This document shows positions 48,989 to 60,240 of a stretch of DNA of 64,000 bases, piece by piece; within the stretch, counting starts at the first letter, position 1; each line of letters begins with the position of its first letter. The DNA comes from Urechis unicinctus (taxonomy: Eukaryota > Annelida > Polychaeta > Xenopneusta > Urechidae). The stretch covers positions 47,850,451 through 47,914,450 of the forward strand of contig CM067358.1 in assembly GCA_034190875.2 (NCBI GenBank). Reading direction: 5' to 3'. The notes beneath the pieces are model-generated. The model searched no databases. It was not told the origin of the DNA and worked only from the letters and a program-made list of their open reading frames with translations. The translations under genes and the position numbers were made by a program.

Positions 48989-50173
48989 CTTCCCGATGCT
49001 TGGTGTTAAAATTGCTCGATGAGTTAAGCAGACGAGAGGATTTGATTTTGGGATTAGATTCTAGTCTGATTATATACATTTACCAGATTGTGTTTTCGGC
49101 ATATAATGGGCATGTTTATTGCTTTTAGAAGTAAAAAAGGACAATTCATGCGCGTTGTAGCTAACATTACAGCGAGTCGATCAATCATCTGGCATATGCT
49201 CAATAAAATACGTAGGCAATTTATGTCACCGGCTGTCATTAAACTACGAGTTACACCACCGGATGCTCGCCTGAAAGCATAAACACTGCTACATAATCAC
49301 CCATAAATCGTTATTCATCTATCGCCAGAGTCGTGGGGGTCGCGTGTGCAATATGGCTGTTTAATTGCTCCACCAGCCGAGGCAATTTGAAAGCTCTGTG
49401 TATTCCATATGTAAAGCTAAAATTTCTAAGCTTTTCTTGCTTATGCACGCTCTTCGTTATAGTACTGTTACTCACTGCCTGTAGTTGCTGGAGTGGGGAC
49501 TAATCAGAGGAAATTAACGCGAGTCCTGGAGTAGAGTTGCTTATTTGGTTTATTTAATTTCAACAATGAAGCTCCCTGGAATCTTGCGGTCCGAATCGTT
49601 TCTCTGACTAGATGATCTCTCGGTATTCATATGCGAGGGTTGGTTATATAGGGGAGTACGATTTCCCCGAATTGGCGTGTCGTACCGCGCTGATAATTAA
49701 GATGGGAGGGAGGGGGGGGGGTTAACTATAATTAAGGTGTGAGGGAGAGGGTACTCTTAACTAAAACAGTATTATAACACATACGGCAACATGCTAGAGG
49801 CTATCAAATGAACCAATCCCGCCACAACACATTACGATATTTAGAAAGGACGTATATCCGAACGCCGAATTACGTTAACGACCAGTTAGCAGTGCGGTGA
49901 CGGATTAAGATAAAATACACTGGTTATTGATACCCATCATTGTAGATCGACCAGTGAGTAGCATGTTGATCACTTTAACGTACAAAACGGTCCAAGTGAC
50001 ATATTGTTGGCAATTAAGTGAAACTTGTAATTTTATCCAGTGGCAACCCAATTTACGCCGTACTGAAACGTTGCTGTATAATGCTATTATTATTATATCA
50101 AAAGAGGCCGTCCTCAAGGTACTCAGTGGATCAGGTTAAATGGCGGTCCCGTCTCTGAAAGGGGATGCATGGA
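48989..50173. other. Intergenic upstream of the MMP relic
   Basis: No gene supported. A poly-G tract is at about 49710-49721. Short open frames on both strands have no recognisable family. Confidence 0.4.
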
Positions 50174-50470
50174 CTAAGTAGTTAAATGGCAGCATGCTGG
50201 ATCTTCGTCCAAGCACTGAGGGTGTCCCAACTGGTTCTCGACCTCGAAAACAAAGTGGGCGCTGCCAAATGAGGGATGCTGCCCAAGCGTCACACTCATC
50301 TTCATCAACAGTCGCGATATCACCTCGATGTTGAAAGTGACGTAAAACCCCAATATTTGCATTGTCATTACCCCTTCTTGCATCGTAATCGCTCTACCAC
50401 CATGCAGATGTAATTCGTTCAATGTGGACATAATTTCCTCCCAAGCATTTGAAACAATGGCCGTCAATTA
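50174..50470 (-). CDS. Unrecognised open frame, possible terminal exon
   Basis: About 97 codons on the minus strand with balanced composition, ending GHPQCLDEDPACCHLTT and stop. No family is recognised. A partly overlapping frame continues upstream to about 50597, as if a splice or frame change lay between. No good acceptor is seen, so it may be chance or a gene relic. Confidence 0.2.
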
Positions 50471-50997
50471 TGAATATCTCCAGGTTCGGTAAATGCAAAG
50501 TATTGTGCGTTAACGCACATGATTGAACATATTCGTTGTTGCAATACACGGTGGCCAAACATGTTAGTTTAAATTTGCACATAAGCTTAAGGTTCACATG
50601 TCAACTTGTGAGAAGGTGGTATTGGGATTTCATCAACATTGAATTGAAATTTAGCAGACATGAGCGACGTATTGGTCTGCATGCAGACAGGACTATTCGT
50701 CCGTCAAATGCAGCCCTGGAAACACAATTATTAATGCAAGTTATATTTCATGAATTTTAGTCTAGCCCGTGTAGAATAGATCAGTCATGACATATATAAT
50801 CACAACGTGTTTTTTGCAAAATGCGTCGCGGCCAAAACAATTTTAAAACAACTAAGATTTTAATATTCAACAAAAGCTGTTTACTTGCAATTTGCAGTAA
50901 TATTTGAAGTTCATTGTGCGCTTTGTGTTTTTTTCAGGTACAGCAAGCAATAATGGAAGCCCTAACCAAAAATAGATAAGAAACAGAAATAATGTTA

Positions 50998-51125
50998 GAA
51001 GTCTCTTTCGATTAGCCTAGTTGTATATGCCATCGTTCATCTTGCATTGTGGACAATGATGATACTCATACTGATCAAGAATACCACGATCATACTTGGC
51101 GAATAGAAAATCTCCACTGGAGCCT
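50998..51125. repeat. Dispersed repeat, copy B
   Basis: Diverged copy of 45950-46070 in the same orientation. It ends at the start of a large TA microsatellite and may belong to the same element as the RNase H scrap beyond it. Confidence 0.7.
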
Positions 51126-51175
51126 TGAATTCCATTTGAAAGAGACCCAAATGTATAAAATACATATACATGTGT

Positions 51176-51358
<183 letters not shown>

Positions 51359-51374
51359 GGCGAAACCATTTGTT

Positions 51375-51583
51375 ATGTGAGGTTACCACCTCCATTATCA
51401 ATTCTTAATGCGGAACTTGAAGCTCTCTTTATTGCACTGGGCTTTATTGCCAAATCTAGTAAAAGGCGTTTTGTGATATTCTCCGACTCCCTGTCTGCTC
51501 ATGCGCCAATCAAAGGGAGTATTTTCCGTAACGTTTTTATTTTAAATGTTGAACTCTTTTATTCACAATCAACAAGAATATGA
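51375..51583 (+). mobile_element. LINE fragment, RNase H domain
   Basis: The frame reads [20 protein letters not shown], then [21 protein letters not shown] and SDS-SA are the two acidic catalytic blocks of the RNase H domain of I/Jockey-group LINEs. It ends at a stop at 51581-51583; no reverse transcriptase is attached. It is not part of the LINE at 39.8-42.8 kb, in which no RNase H was seen. Confidence 0.7.
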
Positions 51584-52238
51584 CCGAAATAAATGTCCTC
51601 TTTACAGACTTAAAACCTCCGGTCGTTAATTTTTTTTAGACAGAAATGGTAAGAGCAGTGTGTTTGAATCTATCCCCATCAAACTTCACATATTCAGCCC
51701 ATTCTTGGGGCGTGGCCACACAGCTGTAGAGAGAGCCGAAGAGAGGAGGTTATTCTTGTTGGCGCTCGTTTAGGTCATACCTACACAACTCATGCTTTTC
51801 TATAAAGCGATGAACCCATCGCTTAATAAAAAAGCATGTCAAAGCATACACAACGTCAAGCACATTCTCATTGAATTTGCTGATCCGTTTCTTATCAGAA
51901 ATCGCTTCTTCACAATCTCGCGCGATTAAGGTCTCCCACATAACGCGCCCTAGTGACAGTCGACGCCTTTTAACAATAAATTTTACTTGGGGCTTGGCAA
52001 AACAGTTCTATTGACATCCGCTGAAAGCACGTGCCCTCTTGTGCTTTGATGTTTGGGTATCACCACCCGAGTGCACTAATGACGACACAATAACCAACGA
52101 GCCGTACTTCAATGCCTTGGAATGGGGCTCAATAGTGTGTCTTACATACAAAGCGAAAGCAACCTGATGATAACAGCATTTTGTGGGCTGGTTAATAGCA
52201 TTTACTAATTAACGCGATACAGTCGAGCTTTGAGAGCT
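51584..52238. other. Upstream of the membrane-protein gene
   Basis: Holds the likely promoter of the gene starting at 52239. No TATA box is clear. A 63-codon minus frame at 51750-51941 starts with ATG and has protein-like composition but no recognised family. Confidence 0.35.
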
Positions 52239-53216
52239 ATGGAAACAGTGATGATCCGTGTCGGCGTTGTTGGCGTAGTGATGACCTCGGTCAGTGTGCT
52301 TACTCTGCCCTCCACGACACAACCCGTAAACACTACCTCAATGGACGACGCACCGTGTGGAGGCTCCTGCCCTGAAAATAGTCTGTGTGACATTATTCGC
52401 CAGGAATGTCGCTTCCCGTGTGGCGGCATACTCTGTCTCCCAGGAGACGTTTGTGACAGTGACACTGTGACGTGTCAGAACATAGGAGAATGTGGTGACA
52501 GTTGTCACAACAAGCACATTAGTGCAACTACTGATTTTTTCGCCTTGACCATTGCCGTAACTGTTCTCGTCATGCTTGCCTTCATTGGATTCGGCGTCAT
52601 AGTGTGCTTTGTGTCACACAAGAATAAGAAAAGTCAGTCTCATTTTGACACTAGCAGTAGAGGCAGAAAGAAAACAGAGCAGAGTCGCATTGTGAACCAT
52701 GCAACAGGCGGGGGAACCGCGCAGACAGAATATGGAGTTCTTTACCAAGAGGACCAAGACGAGTCTCCACTCCAACTTTCGCGAGACGCATCCCGTGTCA
52801 CTATTGACCAGCACTCCGTTGGCTCGACAAACTCGGGGACAGGAATCATCGACTCATCAAGTGAGAACAGCAATCCATCCGTTACGTCATCAAATACCGG
52901 AAGTATGGCGTCCATGGGAAGCAGGGATTCCGGTCTTGGTAAAGGTCCCGATAACGAGACTAAAAGGAAGCAATTCATGTCACGGGAAGAGAACGGTAAC
53001 GACGATAGCCCCCCAAGTGACCCTGGTGCGCAGTGTGGTCCTCACCAACCGACAAATGGTCCACAATGGAGGGAAAATCGGCATGCAGACATTGTTGAAT
53101 ACTGTGAAAAACAAAAGGATTTAGATTTTGCAAGCAGTTCGAGCTCAAATTCATCCTCGTATTCCGTCCATGAAGGTGACACCGAGCACGGATGTATGGA
53201 TAAGGGAAGAGAATAA
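52239..53216 (+). CDS. Unrecognised type I membrane protein, single exon, 325 residues
   Basis: The ATG at 52239 opens a hydrophobic signal peptide (residues 1-22, IRVGVVGVVMTSVSVLTL). A short ectodomain (23-98) has ten cysteines. Two tandem modules share the spacing C-x3/4-C-x5-C-x6-C (Cys 40, 44, 50, 57 and 61, 66, 72, 79), followed by ECGDSC. An N-glycosylation site NTT is at 31. One transmembrane helix (about 100-125, FFALTIAVTVLVMLAFIGFG) ends in basic SHKNKK. The remaining 200 residues are a Ser/Asn/Asp-rich tail, ending in a run of serines. A slightly longer frame starts with TTG and is not preferred. AATAAA overlaps the stop codon. The layout suggests a receptor or adhesion protein, but no family is recognised. 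The intact frame and domain order make a real gene likely; further exons are not excluded. Confidence 0.7.
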   Translation: METVMIRVGVVGVVMTSVSVLTLPSTTQPVNTTSMDDAPCGGSCPENSLCDIIRQECRFPCGGILCLPGDVCDSDTVTCQNIGECGDSCHNKHISATTDFFALTIAVTVLVMLAFIGFGVIVCFVSHKNKKSQSHFDTSSRGRKKTEQSRIVNHATGGGTAQTEYGVLYQEDQDESPLQLSRDASRVTIDQHSVGSTNSGTGIIDSSSENSNPSVTSSNTGSMASMGSRDSGLGKGPDNETKRKQFMSREENGNDDSPPSDPGAQCGPHQPTNGPQWRENRHADIVEYCEKQKDLDFASSSSSNSSSYSVHEGDTEHGCMDKGRE

Positions 53217-53805
53217 AGGCTCATTTCAATCAGCGAGAACGGGGAATAGCAATTGGTGATGAGCCGTAGTGTACAGTATGTGCTGGGCCATTAACCGGTA
53301 TGGTTTCACTTCATTCAAATGTTGGCAACCACTGGAACTACATCCAGTTGACTTTGTGTTCATGGACGCTTGGGTTGTCTTGTCATGGAAAGAATATGAT
53401 GGACATTTTAGATCTACAGATACTACATAGTATAGCTTGTTGGTCATTGCATTGATTGCTGAGAAATCTGGCTGCTTAATAAGGGTATATAAGTCATAAT
53501 ATGTATACCATGTGTGTTGGATCAGCACTGAAAGGTCGATGGAATGACGTATTATGGCATTTACTGCTTTAGACTTATTCATTCAAGACACGATGTTTAT
53601 AATCTTCAATGTTTATTTATATTATTTTTCTGGCCGGCTTTAAATCACACATCATGTTCGGTGATCTCTCGTGGGCATTAGAATGAACAGGATAATGGAA
53701 TGACAACTTTAGGATATTTTACGACGTTACTGTGGGCATTATAGTATTTAAGTTATGACTGAGAAACTATCCACACCGATTTCCACACGACATCACAAGA
53801 CCGAC
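53217..53805. other. 3' flank of the membrane-protein gene
   Basis: Likely 3' UTR and spacer. No exon, RNA gene or repeat is supported. Confidence 0.4.
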
Positions 53806-53900
53806 CACTGCACCACAACAGAAGGCCGACCACTACACACAACAGGAGGCCGACCACTACACCACAACAGGAGGCCGACCACTACACCACAACAGGAGTC
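53806..53900. repeat. ~26-bp short tandem array
   Basis: Three to four copies of a unit containing CCACAACAGGAGGCCGACCA. Confidence 0.85.
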
Positions 53901-53914
53901 TGTCATTGCAACGC

Positions 53915-54388
53915 TCAATGCCGGGTGTCTGACTCTGCTAGGTGCAGGACAACGCCCATTTTCTCCTGAAAGGACTGTAGGTAGATTGACTGGTCAAACC
54001 CTAGCTTTGCAGCCTTTTCCACCTCAAAAGCCATCCAGGTCTGGTGGACGTCTTGTCCGTGAACCCTGACGACACTACCGTATCCACACGCGTCACGTGT
54101 GTAGGGGACTACAAGGCAGTGGTCGGTAATATCCCAAAGTATCTCATAGGCCCTGCGAACGAATGGATTGTCATAGGGGTCGTGGGCATGATCCTTAGGG
54201 AGAGGGGCTTGTATCTCTGCCAGCAGCTTGGCCAAGGGGGACCTTGGCCTCAATGTGGTCGTTGTGTTGACAGGCTGCAACCTGTGCTTGCGCACCACAC
54301 TGCAAAGTTTATATAGTTCTGCCAACAACACTGCATCGGCTCAGATGCCCATGCTTTGCACTGTCTTGTCCGCAGTTACCAGTGGCAT
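53915..54388 (-). pseudogene. Unrecognised ORF interrupted by one TGA
   Basis: Starting at an ATG at 54386-54388 (MPLVTADKTVQSMGI), one frame runs 157 codons to a stop near 53915. It is broken only by TGA at 54341-54343 (codon 16). The rest has convincing protein composition (RRAYEILWDITDHCLVVPYT, GYGSVVRVHGQDVHQTW). No family is recognised. It may be a young pseudogene or retrocopy, a recoded codon, a sequencing error, or an exon starting after the TGA. Confidence 0.4.
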
Positions 54389-57100
54389 CTTGAAACAACT
54401 GACTCCCCGGGATAGAATTTATTAGCATTCGTTGCTGTCTTTTTTATGTAGCTTAATGAATGCATGAAAATCCACATAGAAAATACGTAAAGGCACATTC
54501 TAAAATGTATGGATTTAAATTCTGACGGATGTTAGTAATACTATTTTTTGCTGCTGTTATTGTGGCATTTGTGAAGTTGTCTGACTAATAAACCAGTTTT
54601 TGGTTGTACATGAGTTTTGGTTTTTGGAATAGAGGAGAGGATACAATGTGTGATGTATGTGTGGTTTATTCGGCTAATATACATCAAGTGTGATCTGCGG
54701 GTATCACATGGGTGTTTGTTTGCCAAATATGTGAACAAAAAGGTGTATAATTTTGTCATGAAGTGCATGAAATTTGATTATGTCGTGTATTTTAAGTAGT
54801 CGCAAATCTCTAAAAGTGGGTCTGTTTGTACATTGTATTTGATTTTGGCTATAACGCGAACTGCTTGCAAATCTCTGCTCTTATGGTGACGTGTCTGTTC
54901 TTTTGGTGACACATTGTCTTATTAAGAAAGCTACCATCCCCAAATAATACATGGGCTCTTCTTATGTCATGGCTCCTTGTAAACTTAAAATCAGTCCTGT
55001 CTGTACGTCCGTTTCATCAGATCGTCTGTCCGTTCCTACACCCAATGTCGATATCTGGCTCTTGAACATAAGCTCTGCTGGGTTTAGTATGCCGTTGTCC
55101 AGTAGCGTTGCTTCTTGCTAGCATAATTTGACATAGAGTCTGATTGGACATTATATAAGATATGTCAACAATGATTGTGGACATATTTAAACACATCCAC
55201 AAAAAAAGATGGTTTGAATCCGCTGCATTTTTGTATAGCAAGCTAGCAGCCTCAAATTACACCTCATATGTTAATTGCTCCTTGCAAACTTTGCCCAGTG
55301 GTATTCTAGAATAACTCTTGTAAACCCAAAGGAGAATAAATATTGATGATATATTTAATTATTAAGCAAGCTACCGGCCCTTTTATAACACATGGACCCT
55401 TGTTATATAGATGGCTCTTTAATGAGTACATGAAAACAGGAGGTGAGCATAAAGAGCGTAAAGATTTGAAATATATGGTATTGATAAGAGGTTATAATAT
55501 GTGATGCCTAATGCCATTGATGAGACATGTGATGATTGACTGTTATGCAATGCTCAATACGCAGAAGAATACTAAGTGAAAGTAATAAGTAAAGGATATG
55601 AGATATAAAATTTCATTGTGATAGGCAGATATAATTAGAATATGATTATGACTACGTGGGCTATGAAAGAATATGAAGGAGTAAATTATGAGTTAAATCA
55701 TTACAAATTGTGAAACACATATTGTAAGTTTTGACAAAATAATTGCAAAAGAAAATGCTACTTGAATAATTATTTCAAAGATATTTATATATCAGTTTAT
55801 TGGCGTAAATGTATACAAACCGGAAAAAATTGCACGCGTAATTTGCGAGGAGAGAAGGCGATGTGTGCTGGGTGGGCAGGTGTAAGTAGAATATTATATC
55901 TCTGCCCATAGGAGAGTGAGCCCGCCACTCCAAGCGGACATCGCGCGTCAGAGTTTGATGAAGAACACGCGCATCTTCTGCTGTTTGCGTGTTTCCTTCG
56001 GTTACAAAGCATTTTGGTTCTGTATAATCTGGTCATTGTTGTATACACTCACTGATAATGGCACGTGTTTTTGGTCACATGTGACTTTGGGTTTATTCAC
56101 AGGTAGGTTTTCTTCTTCAAAATAACATTCAAAATTAAAGGTGGCTCAATAAGGGTAAATACCGTCTTCTATTTCTATTCCTTTGTCCCGTTACGCCTCA
56201 AAGATATTGTAAACACCATCTTGGTACTTGTTTTTCATTTCCACTGTACATATATTTCCATGGCGATGTAGTTTTTTTTATCACTTTTCCACAACTTCTG
56301 AAAGGTACCACAAGTAATATGATTTGGCGTACAAGTGTTTGATGTAACTAAAGTGATTTCAATGAAAGTTTTAATTTCATTTGCGAATTTTGTGCTCGTT
56401 CGCTTGAATATTGTAGCTACCTGAGACACACATAACAAAACGATCTCATCCATTTCTAACATAAATGGCATAGCACAAATTTAAATATCAATTAACATAA
56501 CATATATGGTATTTTGTAAATACATATCAATTGATTACATCATTTCTTATGTCACTCAATTTTAATCACTAAAAGAAACACTTACTTTTAGCGTGTACAC
56601 CATGACGTTCACTTTGGGTTTTTTGGCTAGTCATTCTACATCTTCATGAGGTACACCCGCCAATGTATTTTTTGTGTGTTTTGGGTAAGCAGTTGATGGC
56701 TCTGTTTGTTTTCAAGTGCTACGGTATAATGGGGGGTGGGTAGTCGATAAAGTGATCTTCGATTGGTTTGACAAAAACCTGCTCATAATAGAAACCAGTC
56801 CCACATGAAAATATGTACCACAGTTGGCTTATTGTGGCAAGGTAGGGAAAAATTTGTAATAGCATCGCACAGCTAGCTTGTTCTGTTTGACTTATAACGA
56901 AACTGTCACATATTGAAAATGTAATTATCAATGACACGTACATTGTAGTTGTTCACTCGTAGCACACAGGGGTTGAATTTGTCTAGACTGGGATATTGTC
57001 TTCGGAAATGAGCTGACAAGCAAGGATTAGGTTTCATCTGGTCGACGTCACTGGTTGGTTAAGCAGTGGGTTTGACAGCTGATATTAAATGGGTTGACTT
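54389..57100. other. Intergenic, no gene supported
   Basis: AT-rich DNA. No open frame has a recognisable family, and no tandem array stands out. Confidence 0.4.
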
Positions 57101-57129
57101 TCTTTAAAGTTCAGAAACTCAGTATTATG

Positions 57130-57425
57130 TTAGGCTGACTGATCTGAATTTATATTTAATGCAGGTATTGACAGCTGTGGATGTTCATATGGTTGACTCA
57201 CCTCAATAGTCGATGGAGTGGCAGCTATGGGTGATCATATTGTCGACTCATCTCAATATTCGGGGAGGTGGCAGCTATGGGTATTCATATGTTGTTGACT
57301 CATCTCAATTTTCAATTAAATGACAGCTGTGGGTATTCAAATGGTTGACTCATCTCAATATTCAGCAGGATGACAGATGTGGATATTCTAATGGCTAACT
57401 GATTATATTTCAATCCATTTGGTTG
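57130..57425. repeat. Degenerate ~60-bp repeat
   Basis: About five copies carrying GTTGACTCATCTCAATATTC and GGCAGCTATGGGTATTCATA. Divergence is high and lengths vary. Confidence 0.75.
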
Positions 57426-57768
57426 AGTGCTCTAGACATTCGATAAGTTGACATATTGAATATTCTGGCGGTAGACCACGTTGGTTGACTAGTCCATGAA
57501 GCAAACGGTTGCAGCTCCAATTAAGTAACATTCGACGGCTATTTTAGTCTTCCCCGCCGACACAAGGATGAAGAAAACGCTACCGGTCGATCATATCTCT
57601 TATATAATATTGCACAGCATACTAGCTTTGCGGCTTCGAAGCAAAACATTATTCACTCAGTTTGATGAAAAACAATGGGAATGTAATTGATAACTGAATA
57701 CGACACTGTCGATATAACATGAATGAAAACATAACCTCACATGTCCATGCAAGTGATCCTACAGACAT

Positions 57769-57795
57769 CTAATAATAATAATAATAATAATAATG
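57769..57795. repeat. AAT microsatellite
   Basis: Nine AAT triplets. Confidence 0.9.
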
Positions 57796-58149
57796 ATATG
57801 TGAACGAAACTGACACCTATAAAAAGACCATCAAAACAACTAGAATGCATTATTTAAAACAAGCCACGGCACAGACCTCCATATCCGTCACCCAAGTTCG
57901 TATGGGGTTGTCTTCCGGTGTGGGCACTGATACCGGTGCTATAACAGACCTTCCTGTTATAAATGGAACAAACCAAGCGGCAGGGATAAGCCAGCTGACC
58001 AACGAGCAGCTGTAATATCTTTTGACCAACCTTCACAGCTGGGACAAGGCAATGTTATTATCTTTTATACAACCTGTTCAAACAGAGGAGCGACCTCATC
58101 GGTTGTGTCACTCCTAAATGAACGTGACTTGTAGTCTTATAGACTCAGT

Positions 58150-58900
58150 ATGAAACAACAACCGACGGAACCTCTATATCCTGAGCAACCTCATGAGTCT
58201 GAACTGGAGACTGAGCAACATCAAGAAGCCGAGCTTGATTTAGCAAGTTATTTAGGCTTGGGGAGATCGCACGGCTGCAAAGACAGCTCGGGAATGAGAG
58301 GGAAGCTACTTTTTTCAATAATATAGCCGTTGGGTTATCACACTGGACGTTATCGTTGGCGCCCTTGTGTCGGTCGTATGTTTATGGGTTGACATTTGAA
58401 TTCTTACTGTCTACTATGGTCATGGCGCCCATGGTCATTTGGCTGGAGAAAGGAGCTATGGCCTGGCCGTGGCCTGCTGTGGCCTCACAGTGGCCGGAAA
58501 TTTGTATATGCTACATACTGTTGGCCAAAGCCAAGAAGCACAATGAATCTTGACAGACAGCAAGCTGAACACGATTACGTGTCATTTATCTATCGCGCTT
58601 ACAGACAATGGGAAGATCACAGACGAAGAATTGAAGCTTATTCTTGACGAGGTATCTAAGTCAGGTAAGATGAAAAAGCAGATACAGCCTGGAGCACACA
58701 AGGCACAGCCGTTGTAACTATTGATGGTGAGACCAAAAAAACCCTCGCTAATACAGCGCTAACCCATAGGGGCCTCTACACAATAAACACGTATGGGGTA
58801 ATCGACAACTTCGATCCCTGCAATGTCATTCGGTATCCATGAGACAACTATGTGATATACAAGTAAAGAGACTGTGTATGCAACAAAATATGGAAGCTCA
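58150..58900 (+). other. Decayed coding-like stretch, possibly from a virus-like element
   Basis: Several frames show protein-like composition, including a Gly/Ala-rich hydrophobic part and a GKITDEELKLILDEV motif. Such motifs occur in repetitive, possibly Polinton-related genes of marine invertebrates. The stretch looks broken in several places and no complete element, capsid or terminal repeat is seen. Family is unsure. Confidence 0.2.
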
Positions 58901-58929
58901 CATTCACCAAAGACAATGCCGACAATGGA

Positions 58930-60240
58930 TGCGCCATTTTATGATTGGCCAAAGTGATGTTTTATGATTGGCACACAACTAGAGGCGCACTGCAATTTGC
59001 GCTGGGGATTTCCCAGCCCGCACTATAAACGCAAATCACTGGTTGTATTGCATGCGTGATTGGTCGAAACAGGGGGCAAGTGTGATACGTTACATTCTTC
59101 TGGTCCCACTTGTTGAAAAACGACACAGGCTGCAATGCACTGGCTGCCAGGTAACAGGTATCCCATTTTTATGTGCATTTTCCGATCAACACATGGGGGG
59201 TGCTTACTAACCCATGTCTGTCGTATATTGTTTGAATGTGCGAATGGAAGCTGGTCAGCACATTAGTTACTGGTGTTTTTGCGGATCTTACAGTTTTGGG
59301 CTATTTGTGAAGCGTTATTTCGTATTCGCCTCGCGTTAGAACCTGATATATGACCGCCATTGCACCACTTCGGGGAAATGATCTTGTCACAATCTTTGTT
59401 TTACCGGGCCATACGAACATTTTTAATGATGCAGCCCAGAGTTCAACAAGCGTGGTCCCAGTTCATGTCGATGTTATACCTTCTCTAAAATGATACACGA
59501 TATGTTGGAAGTTTGTGAGAATAATGACAACTAGAAGGGTGGAATACATTGTGCACGGTCGATTGGAATATCATTCAGAAATGTCTGCCTCGTGGTATCT
59601 CAAAACTTTTGGTTTGCGCTGTTGACTAGTCTGCGTCCCAGACTCCAGCGGCTCCGCTACGCTTCTCGCCCTAGAGTCTACGACAAGACCAGCTCTAAAA
59701 GTGGCGCGTCCGAATATTCATTAGACACGTTCGTTAATCTTCTTGACCAATCAACGCAATGGTTGTCACCCGGATTGACCTTAATTGCACGTGTCTGGCT
59801 CATGGAACTGGCTTGTGATACGCACCCTCGGTTCTATGTGACGTCATGTACGTTGTTGTGGTCTGCGTCCAATGAGAACACATGGAATGTCTTCTGGAAT
59901 TATGGGGCGTCCCAAACGTTAAAATTGGCACCACAACAAGCGCTTCAATTGCTTAGCTGCACGATAGTATGTTTACGTAATAGTCAGTTAAAAAGAACCA
60001 GTTGTGCGTCTGCTTCTCTCGCCAACTGTGTGATTAACGGTGCCTCTCAGCGTGAAACAACAAATCGGGGCGTAGTAGAATGTGTGCCCGGCTCGTAAAA
60101 ATCACTCGTCCGGTTGGACAAGTTCTTCGGAAATTGTAGAACTGACCAATGAGAGACAACGACTCAAAAGTACCCGAGAGTGACCGAGAGACACGGCTTG
60201 TGATTGGAGCATCCCAAATCCGGGATGCCTGTCCAGTTCA
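58930..60240. promoter_or_regulatory. CpG-bearing stretch with many CCAAT boxes
   Basis: About seven CCAAT/ATTGG boxes (for example 58944-58948, 58967-58971, 59059-59063, and others near 59745, 59866, 60145, 60197) and a TGACGTCA-type site near 59839 cluster in 1.3 kb with raised CpG content. It could be a promoter without a recognised gene, or a mobile-element fragment. A 168-codon frame at 59592-60098 has no recognisable family. Confidence 0.25.

Noticed and set aside
51750-51941. Minus frame with a KRWVHRFIEKHEL stretch, reminiscent of a transposase helix-turn-helix
   Set aside because: The likeness covers about a dozen residues only; no flanking transposase or terminal repeats.
58970-59040. 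Small hairpin GCTGGG...CCCAGC, considered as a snRNA fragment
   Set aside because: It lacks the conserved U1, U2, U5 or U6 sequences.
59592-60098. 168-codon plus-strand frame
   Set aside because: Composition is not protein-like beyond chance and no domain is recognisable.
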